Positions 17,314 to 25,649 of a stretch of 39,426 bases of DNA are shown here, piece after piece; within the stretch, counting starts at the first letter, position 1; each line of letters opens with the position of its first letter. This DNA comes from Beijerinckiaceae bacterium. GTDB lineage: Bacteria > Pseudomonadota > Alphaproteobacteria > Rhizobiales > Beijerinckiaceae. A program made the translations under genes and the position numbers. The stretch covers positions 1-39,426 of the forward strand of contig JALOTF010000050.1 of NCBI GenBank assembly GCA_025458025.1, read 5' to 3'. Under the pieces are notes generated by a model. It did not search any database. It was given only the letters and a program-made list of their open reading frames with translations, and had not been told where the DNA came from.

Positions 17314-18369
17314 TCACGGAGCCGGATTGCCACGCAACTGGTGCACGGCGTCGATCTTCGCATGGACGTCCGCCGGCAGGCGCACATGGCCGGCGGCGAT
17401 GGCGATCTTCAGCTGCTCCATCGTGGTCGCACCAATGATGGTGGAGGTGACGAACGGCTTGTCGAGCGTGAAGGCAATCGCAAAGGTCGCGGGGTCGAGG
17501 CCGGCTTCCTTTGCAATCGCGAGGTAATCGCGCACGGCATCCTCTGTGCCCGGCTTCTCGTAGCGCTGGCCGCGATTGAACAAGGTCGTGCGCGCACCCG
17601 CCGGGCGGGCGCCATCGAGATACTTGCCGGTGAGATAGCCCTGCCCCAGAGCCGAATAGGCGAGCAGGCCGATATCTTCCCGCATGCTGACTTCGGCGAG
17701 GCCGGTCTCGTAGGTGCGGTTCACGAGATTATAGGCGTTCTGGATGCTCGCGACGCGCGGCAGGCCTTTCGCCTCGCTTTCCGCGAGGAAGCGCATCGTG
17801 CCCCAGGGGCTCTCGTTCGAGAGGCCGATATGGCGCACCTTGCCTTCCTTCACGAAGGTCTGGAGCGTTTCGAGCTGCTCGGCAATGGACGATTCATCTG
17901 CGGCGGGGCGATAAATTTCGGGATCGAAGCGCGTGGGGTTCGAGCCCCAGGCGATGGGCCGCTCCGGGAAATGCAACTGGTAGAGATCCACATACTCGGT
18001 CTGGAGATTGCGCAGCGAGCGCTCCAGCGCAAAGCGCATCTGCGCGGGCGTGAGGCGGCTTTTCGAGCCATCGCCGCGGAACCAATCCATCTCGGACCGG
18101 CCGACCACCTTGGTCGCGAGGATGACCTTGTCGCGGTTCTTCCGCGCCTTGAACCAATTGCCGATGATCTTTTCGGTCGAGCCCTGTGTCTCCGGGCTCG
18201 GCGGAATGGAGTAGAGTTCGGCGGTGTCGAAGAAATTCACGCCCTGGTCGAGCGCGTAATCCATCTGCTCATGGCCCTCGGCCTCGGTGTTCTGCTGTCC
18301 CCAGGTCATGGTGCCGAGGCAAATGACGGGAACCTTGAGGCCGGTGCGGCCAAGCGGACGATGTTCCAT
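17314..18369 (-). CDS. Aldo/keto reductase (Tas-like)
   Basis: A 351-residue NADPH-dependent oxidoreductase. The catalytic tetrad is complete: Asp48 and Tyr53 in FFDTAELYS, Lys87 in LATKVVG, and His133 in YQLHFPER. The N-terminus MEHRPLGRTGLKVPVICLGT and the long loop after AELYS (IPPSPETQGSTEKIIG) are like E. coli Tas. The substrate is unknown. The gene lies between maf and yacG, 9 bases from yacG, so the three may be co-transcribed. Confidence 0.9.
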   Translation of the reverse strand: MEHRPLGRTGLKVPVICLGTMTWGQQNTEAEGHEQMDYALDQGVNFFDTAELYSIPPSPETQGSTEKIIGNWFKARKNRDKVILATKVVGRSEMDWFRGDGSKSRLTPAQMRFALERSLRNLQTEYVDLYQLHFPERPIAWGSNPTRFDPEIYRPAADESSIAEQLETLQTFVKEGKVRHIGLSNESPWGTMRFLAESEAKGLPRVASIQNAYNLVNRTYETGLAEVSMREDIGLLAYSALGQGYLTGKYLDGARPAGARTTLFNRGQRYEKPGTEDAVRDYLAIAKEAGLDPATFAIAFTLDKPFVTSTIIGATTMEQLKIAIAAGHVRLPADVHAKIDAVHQLRGNPAP

Positions 18370-18438
18370 GGCGGAATCCTTCGGACGTGTTTGAAGTGAC
18401 AGGAGGGAGGAAGATGCTGAACCCAGGGCTGACGGAGG

Positions 18439-19074
18439 TCATACGCTCCGGGGCGTGAGCCAGTTGAGATGAACGGGATAGCCGAGCCCCACGAGCAAGG
18501 CGGTCGTCTCGTAGAGCGGCAGGCCGACCACAGCGGAATAGGAACCGATGAGCTTGGTGACGAACGCCCCCGCAATGCCCTGCACGGCATAGCCCCCGGC
18601 TTTGCCGCGCCATTCGCCCGATGCGAGATAGGCATCGAGTTCCTCGGCTGAGAGACGCTTGAAGCGCACGCGCGCTTCCACCAGCCGCTGGCCCTGCCGC
18701 CCCGATGGCAACTGCACCACGACACTCGTGTACACCCGATGCGCGCGGCCAGAGAGCATGCGCAGGCAACTCGCCGCTTCTTCCACGCTCTCGGTTTTCG
18801 GCAAAATGCGCGCACCGAGTGCAACCACCGTATCTGCTGCAAGGATCACGCTGTCCGCTCGCGTTGCATCATGCGCGACAATGCGACGGGCGGCCTCGGC
18901 CTTCTCGCGCGCCATGCGCTCGACATAGAGACGCGGGCGCTCGCGATTGCGCGGCGTTTCATCAATGGAGGTCGCCACCACGTCATCGGGGGTCAACGCG
19001 ATCTGATCCAGAAGCTGGAAGCGGCGTGGCGAGGCCGAGGCAAGCAGGAGACGCGGAGGCGCGGGATTCGTCAC
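18439..19074 (-). CDS. maf: Maf-family nucleotide pyrophosphatase
   Basis: A 211-residue protein starting at GTG 19074 (behind AGAGG), since homology begins at VTNPAPPRLLLASASPRR; a much longer open frame upstream is only a shadow. Motifs: LLASASPRR, then DETPRN, ADTVVALG with the catalytic Asp, and GGYAVQGIAGAFVTKLIGS, followed by VVGLPLYET. Maf enzymes hydrolyse non-canonical nucleoside triphosphates and prevent their incorporation; the YceF and YhdE subgroups differ in specificity and cannot be separated safely here. Confidence 0.9.
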   Translation of the reverse strand: MTNPAPPRLLLASASPRRFQLLDQIALTPDDVVATSIDETPRNRERPRLYVERMAREKAEAARRIVAHDATRADSVILAADTVVALGARILPKTESVEEAASCLRMLSGRAHRVYTSVVVQLPSGRQGQRLVEARVRFKRLSAEELDAYLASGEWRGKAGGYAVQGIAGAFVTKLIGSYSAVVGLPLYETTALLVGLGYPVHLNWLTPRSV

Positions 19075-19230
19075 GTCGTGTCCTCTGGGGCGGAGACCCG
19101 GCGAAAGCCGGCGCAATCGGAAGGTTGTCACATTCGCCGCCACGCTCGCCTTGTCAACGCTGGAGCGCGCAAAGGAGCTTTCCGAAATGCAGGGGTCGAA
19201 AAACCGGACGGCCCATCCCATCTTCGCGGC

Positions 19231-19890
19231 ATGACCCGGAAAGCACCTCCTGCCCGCCTTCAGACCCGCGATATCGCCATGACCGGCGCGCCGCTCTCGC
19301 GCGCGAAGGGCGCGATTGTCACCATCCATGGCCGTGGCGCAACCGCCACCGGCATTCTCGATTTCGCCGATGCCCTCGCGCAGCCGGATATCGCCTTCCT
19401 CGCGCCGCAAGCCGCGACGGGAAGCTGGTATCCGAATTCGTTCCTCGCGCCCTTCGAGGCGAACCAGCCGCATCTTGATCGCGCGCTCGCAACAGTGCGC
19501 GAATTGCTGGATGCCCTTGAGGAGATGGGCTTTTCACCCGTGGAGATCGGGCTGATGGGCTTTTCGCAAGGCGCGTGCCTCGCGCTTGAGAGTGCGGCGC
19601 GACGCCCGCGCCGCTATGGTGCTGTCCTCGGTTTCGCGGGTGGGCTGATCGGTCCGCCCGGCACGCCGCGCAACTATGCCGGGGCGCTGGATGGCGCGCC
19701 GGTTCTGCTTGCCTGCTCGGATATCGATCCGCATATTCCGCTGGAGCGCGTGGAGGAATCTGCGGCGGTCTTCACAGCGCTTGGTGCGGATGTGACAAAG
19801 CGCATTCATCCCGGCTTCGGCCATGGTATCCACCCCGATGGTGTGGTGGAAGCGCGGCGGATTCTCGTCGCGATGCAGCGACTCGATTGA
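19231..19890 (+). CDS. Phospholipase/carboxylesterase-type alpha/beta hydrolase
   Basis: A 219-residue serine hydrolase. Oxyanion-hole region TIHGRGATATG, nucleophile Ser112 in GFSQG, Asp166 in CSDIDPHIP, and His198 in GFGHGIHPD complete a catalytic triad. It resembles the carboxylesterase/thioesterase family (PF02230). The start at 19231 is chosen because homology-like sequence begins near TRDIAMTG; ATG 19279 is an alternative. It precedes the SDR gene by 20 bases and the two may be one operon. Substrate unknown. Confidence 0.85.
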   Translation: MTRKAPPARLQTRDIAMTGAPLSRAKGAIVTIHGRGATATGILDFADALAQPDIAFLAPQAATGSWYPNSFLAPFEANQPHLDRALATVRELLDALEEMGFSPVEIGLMGFSQGACLALESAARRPRRYGAVLGFAGGLIGPPGTPRNYAGALDGAPVLLACSDIDPHIPLERVEESAAVFTALGADVTKRIHPGFGHGIHPDGVVEARRILVAMQRLD

Positions 19891-19910
19891 GTCATTCCAG
19901 AGGTTTCGAC

Positions 19911-20696
19911 ATGGATCTTCAACTCAAGGGTAAAGTCGCGCTGGTGCTCGGTGCCGGCGGCGGCCTCGGCGGCGCAATGGCCGAGGCGCTGGCACGTGAA
20001 GGCGTGAGGGTGGCGATCGCCGGTCGCCGAGCCGAGCCGCTGGAAGCGCGCGCCAAGGCCATCCGCGAGGCCGGCGGCACGGCATTGCCGGTCGTTTGGG
20101 ATCTCGCCGATCTCGACGCCATCGAGCGCGTGGTGAGCACCGTGGAAGCCGAACTCGGCGGCATCGACATCCTCGTGAACAATACGGGCGGCCCGCCGCC
20201 CACGCCGGTCTCGGGCCAGCCGACGAGCGTCTGGGCGAGCCAGTTCAACGCCATGGTGCTCTCGGTGATCGCACTCACAGACCGCGTGCTGCCCGGTATG
20301 AAGGCCCGGAAATTCGGGCGTATCCTCACCTCGGCTTCCTCCGGCGTGATTGCGCCAATCCCCAATCTCGGCCTGTCAAATGCCCTGCGCTCCAGCCTCG
20401 TGGGTTGGTCGAAGACGCTGGCGCGCGAAGTCGCGAAGGACGGGATCACCGCCAACGTCATCGTGCCGGGGCGCATCGCGACCGACCGCATCGCCTTCCT
20501 CGATGCCAAGAAGGCCGAGCGCGAGGGCAAGACGATTGCGCAGGTCGAGGCCGAGAGCCTCGCGGCCATTCCCGCCGGGCGCTATGGCCGCCCAGAGGAA
20601 TATGGCGACCTCGCCGCCTTCCTCGCCTCCCCGCGTGCGGGCTACATCACCGGCTCGGTGCTGCGGGTCGATGGCGGATATATCCAGAATATCTGA
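19911..20696 (+). CDS. SDR-fold oxidoreductase lacking the usual catalytic Tyr/Lys
   Basis: A 261-residue Rossmann-fold protein; ATG 19911 has AGAGG upstream. The cofactor motif is GAGGGLGGA (residues 14-22) and the usual NNTGG follows near 90-94, then SASSG at 141-145. Where classical members have YxxxK, this one has LGLSN (153-157), so both catalytic Tyr and Lys appear to be replaced, by Leu and Asn. The C-terminal DGGYIQNI is typical. Such variants occur in the family, but the reaction is then uncertain; it may bind NAD(P) without classic dehydrogenase activity. A GntR gene follows by 47 bases. Confidence 0.85.
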   Translation: MDLQLKGKVALVLGAGGGLGGAMAEALAREGVRVAIAGRRAEPLEARAKAIREAGGTALPVVWDLADLDAIERVVSTVEAELGGIDILVNNTGGPPPTPVSGQPTSVWASQFNAMVLSVIALTDRVLPGMKARKFGRILTSASSGVIAPIPNLGLSNALRSSLVGWSKTLAREVAKDGITANVIVPGRIATDRIAFLDAKKAEREGKTIAQVEAESLAAIPAGRYGRPEEYGDLAAFLASPRAGYITGSVLRVDGGYIQNI

Positions 20697-20743
20697 GGCC
20701 ACCATCGCGCAATCTTGATGCGCCAGCGCTTGACTCTCGCGCA

Positions 20744-21454
20744 ATGATCGAACGGTATACCGCCATGGTATTCCACCTCGATCAGAAGCCGAATCAGGTC
20801 TACGAGGCGCTGCGCGGCGATATCCTCGCCTTCCAGCTCGCGCCGGAGCTTGCCCTTTCCGAGCGCTGGCTCGAGGATCGCTATGGCGCCTCGCGCACCC
20901 CCATCCGTGCAGCCCTTGCGCGGCTGGAGAGCGAGGGCCTCGTGCTGCGCGATGGCCGGGTGCGGCGTGTCGCACCGCTCTCGCTCGATGAAATGCGCGA
21001 GGCCGTTGTCTACCGGGCAATGCTTGAACGCGAGGCCGTGCGGCTCTTCACACCGCGCGCCACGGAAGCCGAGTTGCAGCTTCTCCACACGCTGGGCACC
21101 ACCGATGGCGAGAATGCCGAGCCGGGTGAAACGAATGTCGAGGGCATGCTGACGGCGGCGGAGCTGTTCCATCTCGAAATCGCGCGGATGAGCGGCAATC
21201 GCTTCCTCGCCCGCGCGGTGGAAGAGGTGATGATGCGCCTTTATCGCGCGCGCTACATGGCGGCCCTCTCGCCCGAGGGCCGCGCGCGGGCGACGGTGGA
21301 GCATGTGGGCATCGTCGCGGCCATCCGCGAGGGCGATGCCAAAAAGGCCAGCGCGCTGATGGGCGCGCATGTCGAGGCTGCCGGTGCGCATCTCATGGAG
21401 CGGCTGACATCTGGCAGCGGCGGCGTGGTCGTGCCGTTCCGGGTTGTGGCCTGA
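20744..21454 (+). CDS. GntR-family transcriptional regulator (FCD type)
   Basis: A 236-residue regulator. The winged-helix part spans about residues 10-75 (SERWLEDRYGASRTPIRAALARLE), and the C-terminal helical FCD domain (LFHLEIARMSGN ... HVGIVAAIREGD) binds ligands, often carboxylates, with a metal. The first ATG in frame is 20744 without an obvious ribosome site; ATG 20765 is possible. It probably regulates the SDR gene or the neighbouring aminotransferase. Its stop lies 2 bases from the stop of the convergent aminotransferase gene. Confidence 0.88.
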   Translation: MIERYTAMVFHLDQKPNQVYEALRGDILAFQLAPELALSERWLEDRYGASRTPIRAALARLESEGLVLRDGRVRRVAPLSLDEMREAVVYRAMLEREAVRLFTPRATEAELQLLHTLGTTDGENAEPGETNVEGMLTAAELFHLEIARMSGNRFLARAVEEVMMRLYRARYMAALSPEGRARATVEHVGIVAAIREGDAKKASALMGAHVEAAGAHLMERLTSGSGGVVVPFRVVA

Positions 21455-21456
21455 AA

Positions 21457-22320
21457 TCAGCCCCTCTGCGCCTCATCGAGATAAATCGTGCGCAGCTTTT
21501 TCGTGATCGGACCCGGTCGGCCATCGGCGATCTTTTCGCCATCAACCTCAACCACGGGCATCACGAAGGACGAGGCCGAGGTGTAGAAGACCTCGCGCGC
21601 GGCCAGCATTTCCTGCCGCGTGAAGGGCCGCTCTTCGACATGCAGGCCGGTTTCACGGGCAAGGCGCATGACCGATGAGCGCGTCACCCCCGGCAGCACG
21701 CTGGTGGAGAGCGCCCGCGTGACGAGCACGCCCGCGCTCGACACGATGAAGACGGTGGAGGAAGCGCCCTCCGTCACCACGCCCTCTTCCAGCATCACCG
21801 CTTCGGCCACGCCCGCGCGTTTCGCCTCGAATTTCGCCAGCACCTGCGCGAGCAAGGCCACGGACTTGATGTCACGCCGCGCCCAGCGCAGGTCATTCAC
21901 GGTGATCACCGCCACGCCCTTCTCGGTCGCGGGATTGGCGAGAATGTTCTTCACCTGCGTGAACATCACGACATTGGGCGCGATATCCTCGGGACAGGTG
22001 AATTCGCGCTCATAGGTGCCGCGCGTGACCTCGATATAGACGATGCCCTGGGTGAGGCCGTTGCGCTTGACGAGTTCGCGCTGGATTTCGGTCCACTCGT
22101 CGAGGGTATGCGGGTTCCGGATGCCGATGGCCTTCAGCGAGCGATCGAGCCGCGCGAGATGCGGTTCGTTGTCGATGAAGCGGTCGCCCAGAACCGCCGT
22201 CACCTCATAGATGCCGTCGCCGAACAGGAAACCGCGATCCATGATCGGCAGCGTGGCCTCAGCCAGAGGAAGGTAGCGCCCGTTCACATAGGCGATGCGG
22301 GGCGCTTGAGCGGCGGACAT
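21457..22320 (-). CDS. D-amino-acid aminotransferase-like class IV aminotransferase
   Basis: A 287-residue fold-type IV PLP enzyme. The start ATG 22320 has AGGAG 9 bases upstream and gives MSAAQAPRIAYVNG; a further 21 codons are open. The cofactor lysine is Lys152 in RDIKSVALL, and Glu184 in VVTEGASS matches the DAAT/BCAT glutamate. GDGIYEV at 35-41 and VTRGTYEREF at 98-107 resemble D-amino-acid transaminases more than branched-chain enzymes. It should move the amino group of D-amino acids to 2-oxoglutarate, giving D-glutamate. This fits the neighbouring D-glutamate genes. A branched-chain or other class IV role cannot be excluded. Confidence 0.85.
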   Translation of the reverse strand: MSAAQAPRIAYVNGRYLPLAEATLPIMDRGFLFGDGIYEVTAVLGDRFIDNEPHLARLDRSLKAIGIRNPHTLDEWTEIQRELVKRNGLTQGIVYIEVTRGTYEREFTCPEDIAPNVVMFTQVKNILANPATEKGVAVITVNDLRWARRDIKSVALLAQVLAKFEAKRAGVAEAVMLEEGVVTEGASSTVFIVSSAGVLVTRALSTSVLPGVTRSSVMRLARETGLHVEERPFTRQEMLAAREVFYTSASSFVMPVVEVDGEKIADGRPGPITKKLRTIYLDEAQRG

Positions 22321-22348
22321 GGCGGGCACTCCTGAAGACGGCTGAAAA

Positions 22349-23317
22349 TCAGACGGGGCCAATCGCACCGCGGGCGCGGACAAAGCCGGTCTGGGGTCGC
22401 GAGGGGTTGAGGACTGGGGGCTGGCGTCCGGCCGTCAGCACCTGCCAGAGGCGCACGACCGCGGGCTTTTCGAGCTTGCGATCCTTCAGCGCCACGATGG
22501 AAAGCGGCAGCGACCAGAGATCATCCCCCAGCGGCACCAGCGCGCCGGGCGGCGTGCGCTTCACGGTGCTTTCCGGCAGCCAGGCGATGCCATGGCCGGC
22601 CATCGCCATGTCACGCAGGATATCCGACATATCCGTCTCGATGATACGCGTATGCTTCCCGATGCCGCCCGCCGTCTCGATGATGAGATCGACAAGGCGC
22701 GCGAAATAAACCGAGCGGGAATACATCAGCAGCGGCACGGTCTTGTCGCCCTGCCTGGGCAAGGTGAGGCCCATCCGCGCGACGAGGCCGGGGCTCGCAT
22801 AGGGCCGGAGTCGGTCGCGGTCGATTTCCACGCTCTCGATGCGCTGCGGCTCGGGATGAACCGGCTGCTGCGCGCTCGTCCAGCAGATCATGAGTTCGGT
22901 GGCCCCCGAAAGCAGGCCGATCGCGAGATCATGCACGTTGCCTGTGGCGATTTCGCAGGTCAGGCGCAGATCGCGCGTCCATTGCGCCCACCAGCTCGGC
23001 AGGCAGGCTGTGGCCAGCGCGAAGGGCACGGCGATGCGGACATGGTCCGGGCGGCTTGGCGCGCCTTCCCGCATTTCGGCGCGGGCATCGAGGATTTCGG
23101 CGAGGATCTTCCCCGCCGTCTCGCGGAAATGCTCACCGGCTGGCGTGAGGCGCGTGGGGATGATCGAGCGGTCGATCAGAGCCGCGCCCACCCACGCTTC
23201 CAGTTGCTGGATGCGCCGCGAGAACGCCGCCTGCGAGGCGTTGCGTTGCTCCGCCGCACGGGTGAAGTTCCCCGTCTCGGCAACCGCGAGAAAATCCTGA
23301 AGCCAGCGAATTTCCAT
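22349..23317 (-). CDS. LysR-family regulator, probably controlling dgcN-dgcA
   Basis: A 322-residue LysR regulator. The N-terminal HTH (residues 1-60) reads MEIRWLQDFLAVAETGNFTR then ASQAAFSRRIQQLE; the effector-binding domain follows. GGGAGGG lies just before the ATG. It is divergent from dgcN with a 259-base gap holding a T-N11-A box, and it ends 28 bases from the start of the aminotransferase gene on the same strand, so regulator and aminotransferase may be co-transcribed. By context it is a candidate regulator of D-glutamate catabolism (DgcR-like); effector unknown. Confidence 0.87.
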   Translation of the reverse strand: MEIRWLQDFLAVAETGNFTRAAEQRNASQAAFSRRIQQLEAWVGAALIDRSIIPTRLTPAGEHFRETAGKILAEILDARAEMREGAPSRPDHVRIAVPFALATACLPSWWAQWTRDLRLTCEIATGNVHDLAIGLLSGATELMICWTSAQQPVHPEPQRIESVEIDRDRLRPYASPGLVARMGLTLPRQGDKTVPLLMYSRSVYFARLVDLIIETAGGIGKHTRIIETDMSDILRDMAMAGHGIAWLPESTVKRTPPGALVPLGDDLWSLPLSIVALKDRKLEKPAVVRLWQVLTAGRQPPVLNPSRPQTGFVRARGAIGPV

Positions 23318-23397
23318 GCTGCCCTCCCCGGAGCGTCATTCCGCACCGGCTCTGAATGACAGGTCTTATGCTGTCTGATGAACGGCGGAACGGCCAA

Positions 23398-23410
23398 TGC
23401 ATTTTTTGCA
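23398..23410. promoter_or_regulatory. LysR-type box in the LysR-dgcN divergent region
   Basis: TGCA (23398-23401) and TGCA (23407-23410) flank five T residues, giving the T-N11-A pattern of LysR-type regulators. It extends to ATGCA and TGCAT. It lies 80 bases from the regulator start and 167 bases before dgcN, as expected for an autoregulated divergent LysR gene. Confidence 0.5.
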
Positions 23411-23576
23411 TCGGTAGCAGCTTTTGAACCAGCTGACGAGAGGGGATTTGAGCCCGATTCCGCCATGAAACATATGGAAAACTTGCATTGGCGACAACGC
23501 CGAAGCGGACGCACAATCCGGGATGTTACCGATGGCTGCTCTTTTCAGGCCATCGCGAAGACCCGAGGAGAAGACC

Positions 23577-24599
23577 ATGATCGTCGAAGCCCCCTATCTG
23601 ATGTTTTTGGGCGATGTGCCCGATCAGCTCGCGGCGAAGACCGCACAGGGCATCGTGGATTGGCGCCCCGAATGGTGTCGCGGCCAGTTGCGCCTCCCGG
23701 GCTGCAAGGCCGACCTCAAAATCCCGGACATGACCATCGAGGAAGCTGCGAAGGCCGGCTGCCGCACGCTCATCGTGGGCGTCGCCAATGCCGGTGGCGT
23801 GCTGCCGGATCATTGGTCCGACACCATCGTGAAGGCCATTGAGGCCGGCATGGATGTCGCCAGCGGCTTGCATGCGCGCCTCGCCTCCAAGCCCGCGATT
23901 GCCGATGCCGCCCTGCGCCACAATCGTCGCCTCACGGATGTGCGCCATTCCAGCGAGACTTTCGCCACCGGCAAGGGCACGAAGCGCTCCGGCCTGCGCC
24001 TGCTGACCGTGGGCACCGATTGCTCCGTCGGCAAGAAGTACACCGCGCTCGCCCTCGAAAAGGAGATGCGCCAGCAGGGCCTCGATGCCGATTTCCGCGC
24101 GACGGGCCAGACCGGCGTGTTCATCTCGGGCCGGGGTGTCGCGATCGATGCGGTGGTTGCGGATTTCATCTCCGGTGCGGTGGAGTGGATTTCACCCGCT
24201 GCCGCGTCCAACCATTGGGATCTGATCGAGGGGCAGGGATCGCTCTTCCACCCCTCTTTCGCGGGCGTATCGCTGGGCCTGCTGCATGGCGCGCAGCCCG
24301 ATTGTTTCGTGGTGTGCCATGAGCCGACCCGCATCACCATGCGCGGCGTGAAGCATGCCCTGCCCTCGATCCGCGAGGTGATCGACCTGAATATCGCCTG
24401 CGGGAAGCTCACCAACCCGGCGATCCAGCCCGTGGGCATTTCGGTGAATACCGAGCACCTTGACGAGGCCGAAGCACGGGCACTGGTGGAGCGCATCGAG
24501 AAAGAGCATGGTCTTCCGACGACCGACCCGATCCGCTTCGGCGTGGGCGGGATCGTCGCGAACCTCACGCGCCTCTACCCGCATTCGAAAGCCGCCTGA
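23577..24599 (+). CDS. dgcN: DUF1611 protein, D-glutamate N-acetyltransferase DgcN
   Basis: A 340-residue cytoplasmic protein of the DUF1611 family; ATG 23577 has AGGAG at 23566-23570. A Walker-A-like loop lies at residues 146-154 (GTDCSVGKK), preceded by an N-terminal domain with NAGGVLPDHW. DgcN is known as a D-glutamate N-acetyltransferase acting ahead of DgcA, which converts N-acetyl-D-glutamate to N-acetyl-L-glutamate. The next gene, with a 1-base gap, encodes that enolase-superfamily enzyme, so the pair is complete. Function is inferred from family and pairing. Confidence 0.85.
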   Translation: MIVEAPYLMFLGDVPDQLAAKTAQGIVDWRPEWCRGQLRLPGCKADLKIPDMTIEEAAKAGCRTLIVGVANAGGVLPDHWSDTIVKAIEAGMDVASGLHARLASKPAIADAALRHNRRLTDVRHSSETFATGKGTKRSGLRLLTVGTDCSVGKKYTALALEKEMRQQGLDADFRATGQTGVFISGRGVAIDAVVADFISGAVEWISPAAASNHWDLIEGQGSLFHPSFAGVSLGLLHGAQPDCFVVCHEPTRITMRGVKHALPSIREVIDLNIACGKLTNPAIQPVGISVNTEHLDEAEARALVERIEKEHGLPTTDPIRFGVGGIVANLTRLYPHSKAA

Positions 24600-24600
24600 T

Positions 24601-25581
24601 ATGCGTTCTCTGTCTGCCGAAATCGAGCGTTTCCCCATCGCGGGAACCTTCACCATCTCGCGCGGCTCGCGCACGGAAGCGGTGGTCGTCACGGCGACCA
24701 TCCGTGACGGCGAGCATATCGGGCGCGGGGAATGCGTTCCCTATGCGCGCTATGGGGAGACGGTGGAAGGCGTTGCCGAAACGATCCGGAGCCTTGGCGA
24801 TAAGGTTGCCACTGGCCTGGACCGGCGGACTTTGCGCACGCTTCTGCCCGGCGGCGCGGCACGCAATGCGCTGGATTGCGCGCTGATTGATCTGGAATCG
24901 AAAATCGCGGGCAAGCCGGCACATCAGCTGCTCGGCTGCTCGCCGCCGGGAAAGCATGTCACCTGCTACACCCTCAGCCTCGGCACGCCCGAGAGCATGG
25001 AGGAAGCGGCGCGCGCCGCGAGCCATCGTGCGCTTCTGAAGGTGAAACTCGGCGGCGAAGGCGATGTGGAGCGCATCGCCGCGGTGCGCCGTGGTGCGCC
25101 GAAGTCCCGCCTCGTGGTCGATGCGAACGAGGCATGGCGCGCCGAAACGCTTCAGGCCAATCTCGCGGCCTGTGCGGCAGCGGGCGTGGAACTCATCGAG
25201 CAGCCGCTCCCGGCGGGCAAGGATGAGGCATTGGCTGGAATCGTCAGCCCCATTCCGCTCTGCGCAGATGAATCCATGCACGATTCCCGAAGCCTCGCGC
25301 ATCTCCCGCCCTGGTATTCGGCCATCAACATCAAGCTCGACAAGACCGGTGGCCTCACGGATGCGCTGGAACTGCGCGCGGCGGCTCTGGCGAAGGGCCT
25401 GACCATCATGGTGGGCTGCATGGTCGGCACATCGCTTGCCATGGCCCCGGCTTTGCTCGTGGCGGAAGGCGCGCGCTTTGTCGATCTCGACGGGCCCCTT
25501 CTGCTCGCGAAGGATCGCGAGCCGGCGCTCTCCTATCCCGAGAGCTTCTTGGCCCCCGCCCCGCCCGGCCTCTGGGGCTGA
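24601..25581 (+). CDS. dgcA: N-acetyl-D-glutamate racemase/epimerase DgcA (enolase superfamily)
   Basis: A 326-residue enolase-superfamily enzyme resembling dipeptide epimerases. Acid/base Lys147 and Lys149 lie in LLKVKLGG; metal ligands Asp174 (VVDANEAW), Glu200 (LIEQPLP) and Asp223 (CADESMHD) are in place; the opposite lysine is Lys245 in INIKLDKTGG. Paired with DgcN it should interconvert N-acetyl-D- and N-acetyl-L-glutamate. A muropeptide-derived L-Ala-D/L-Glu epimerase is the main alternative, but the tight coupling to dgcN (1-base gap) favours DgcA. Confidence 0.85.
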   Translation: MRSLSAEIERFPIAGTFTISRGSRTEAVVVTATIRDGEHIGRGECVPYARYGETVEGVAETIRSLGDKVATGLDRRTLRTLLPGGAARNALDCALIDLESKIAGKPAHQLLGCSPPGKHVTCYTLSLGTPESMEEAARAASHRALLKVKLGGEGDVERIAAVRRGAPKSRLVVDANEAWRAETLQANLAACAAAGVELIEQPLPAGKDEALAGIVSPIPLCADESMHDSRSLAHLPPWYSAINIKLDKTGGLTDALELRAAALAKGLTIMVGCMVGTSLAMAPALLVAEGARFVDLDGPLLLAKDREPALSYPESFLAPAPPGLWG

Positions 25582-25649
25582 GGGCTTGCGCAGCGCGCTT
25601 CCGGCATGGTGAGACAAGGCCAAGCTTCCGCCGAAGAACGGATATCGCC

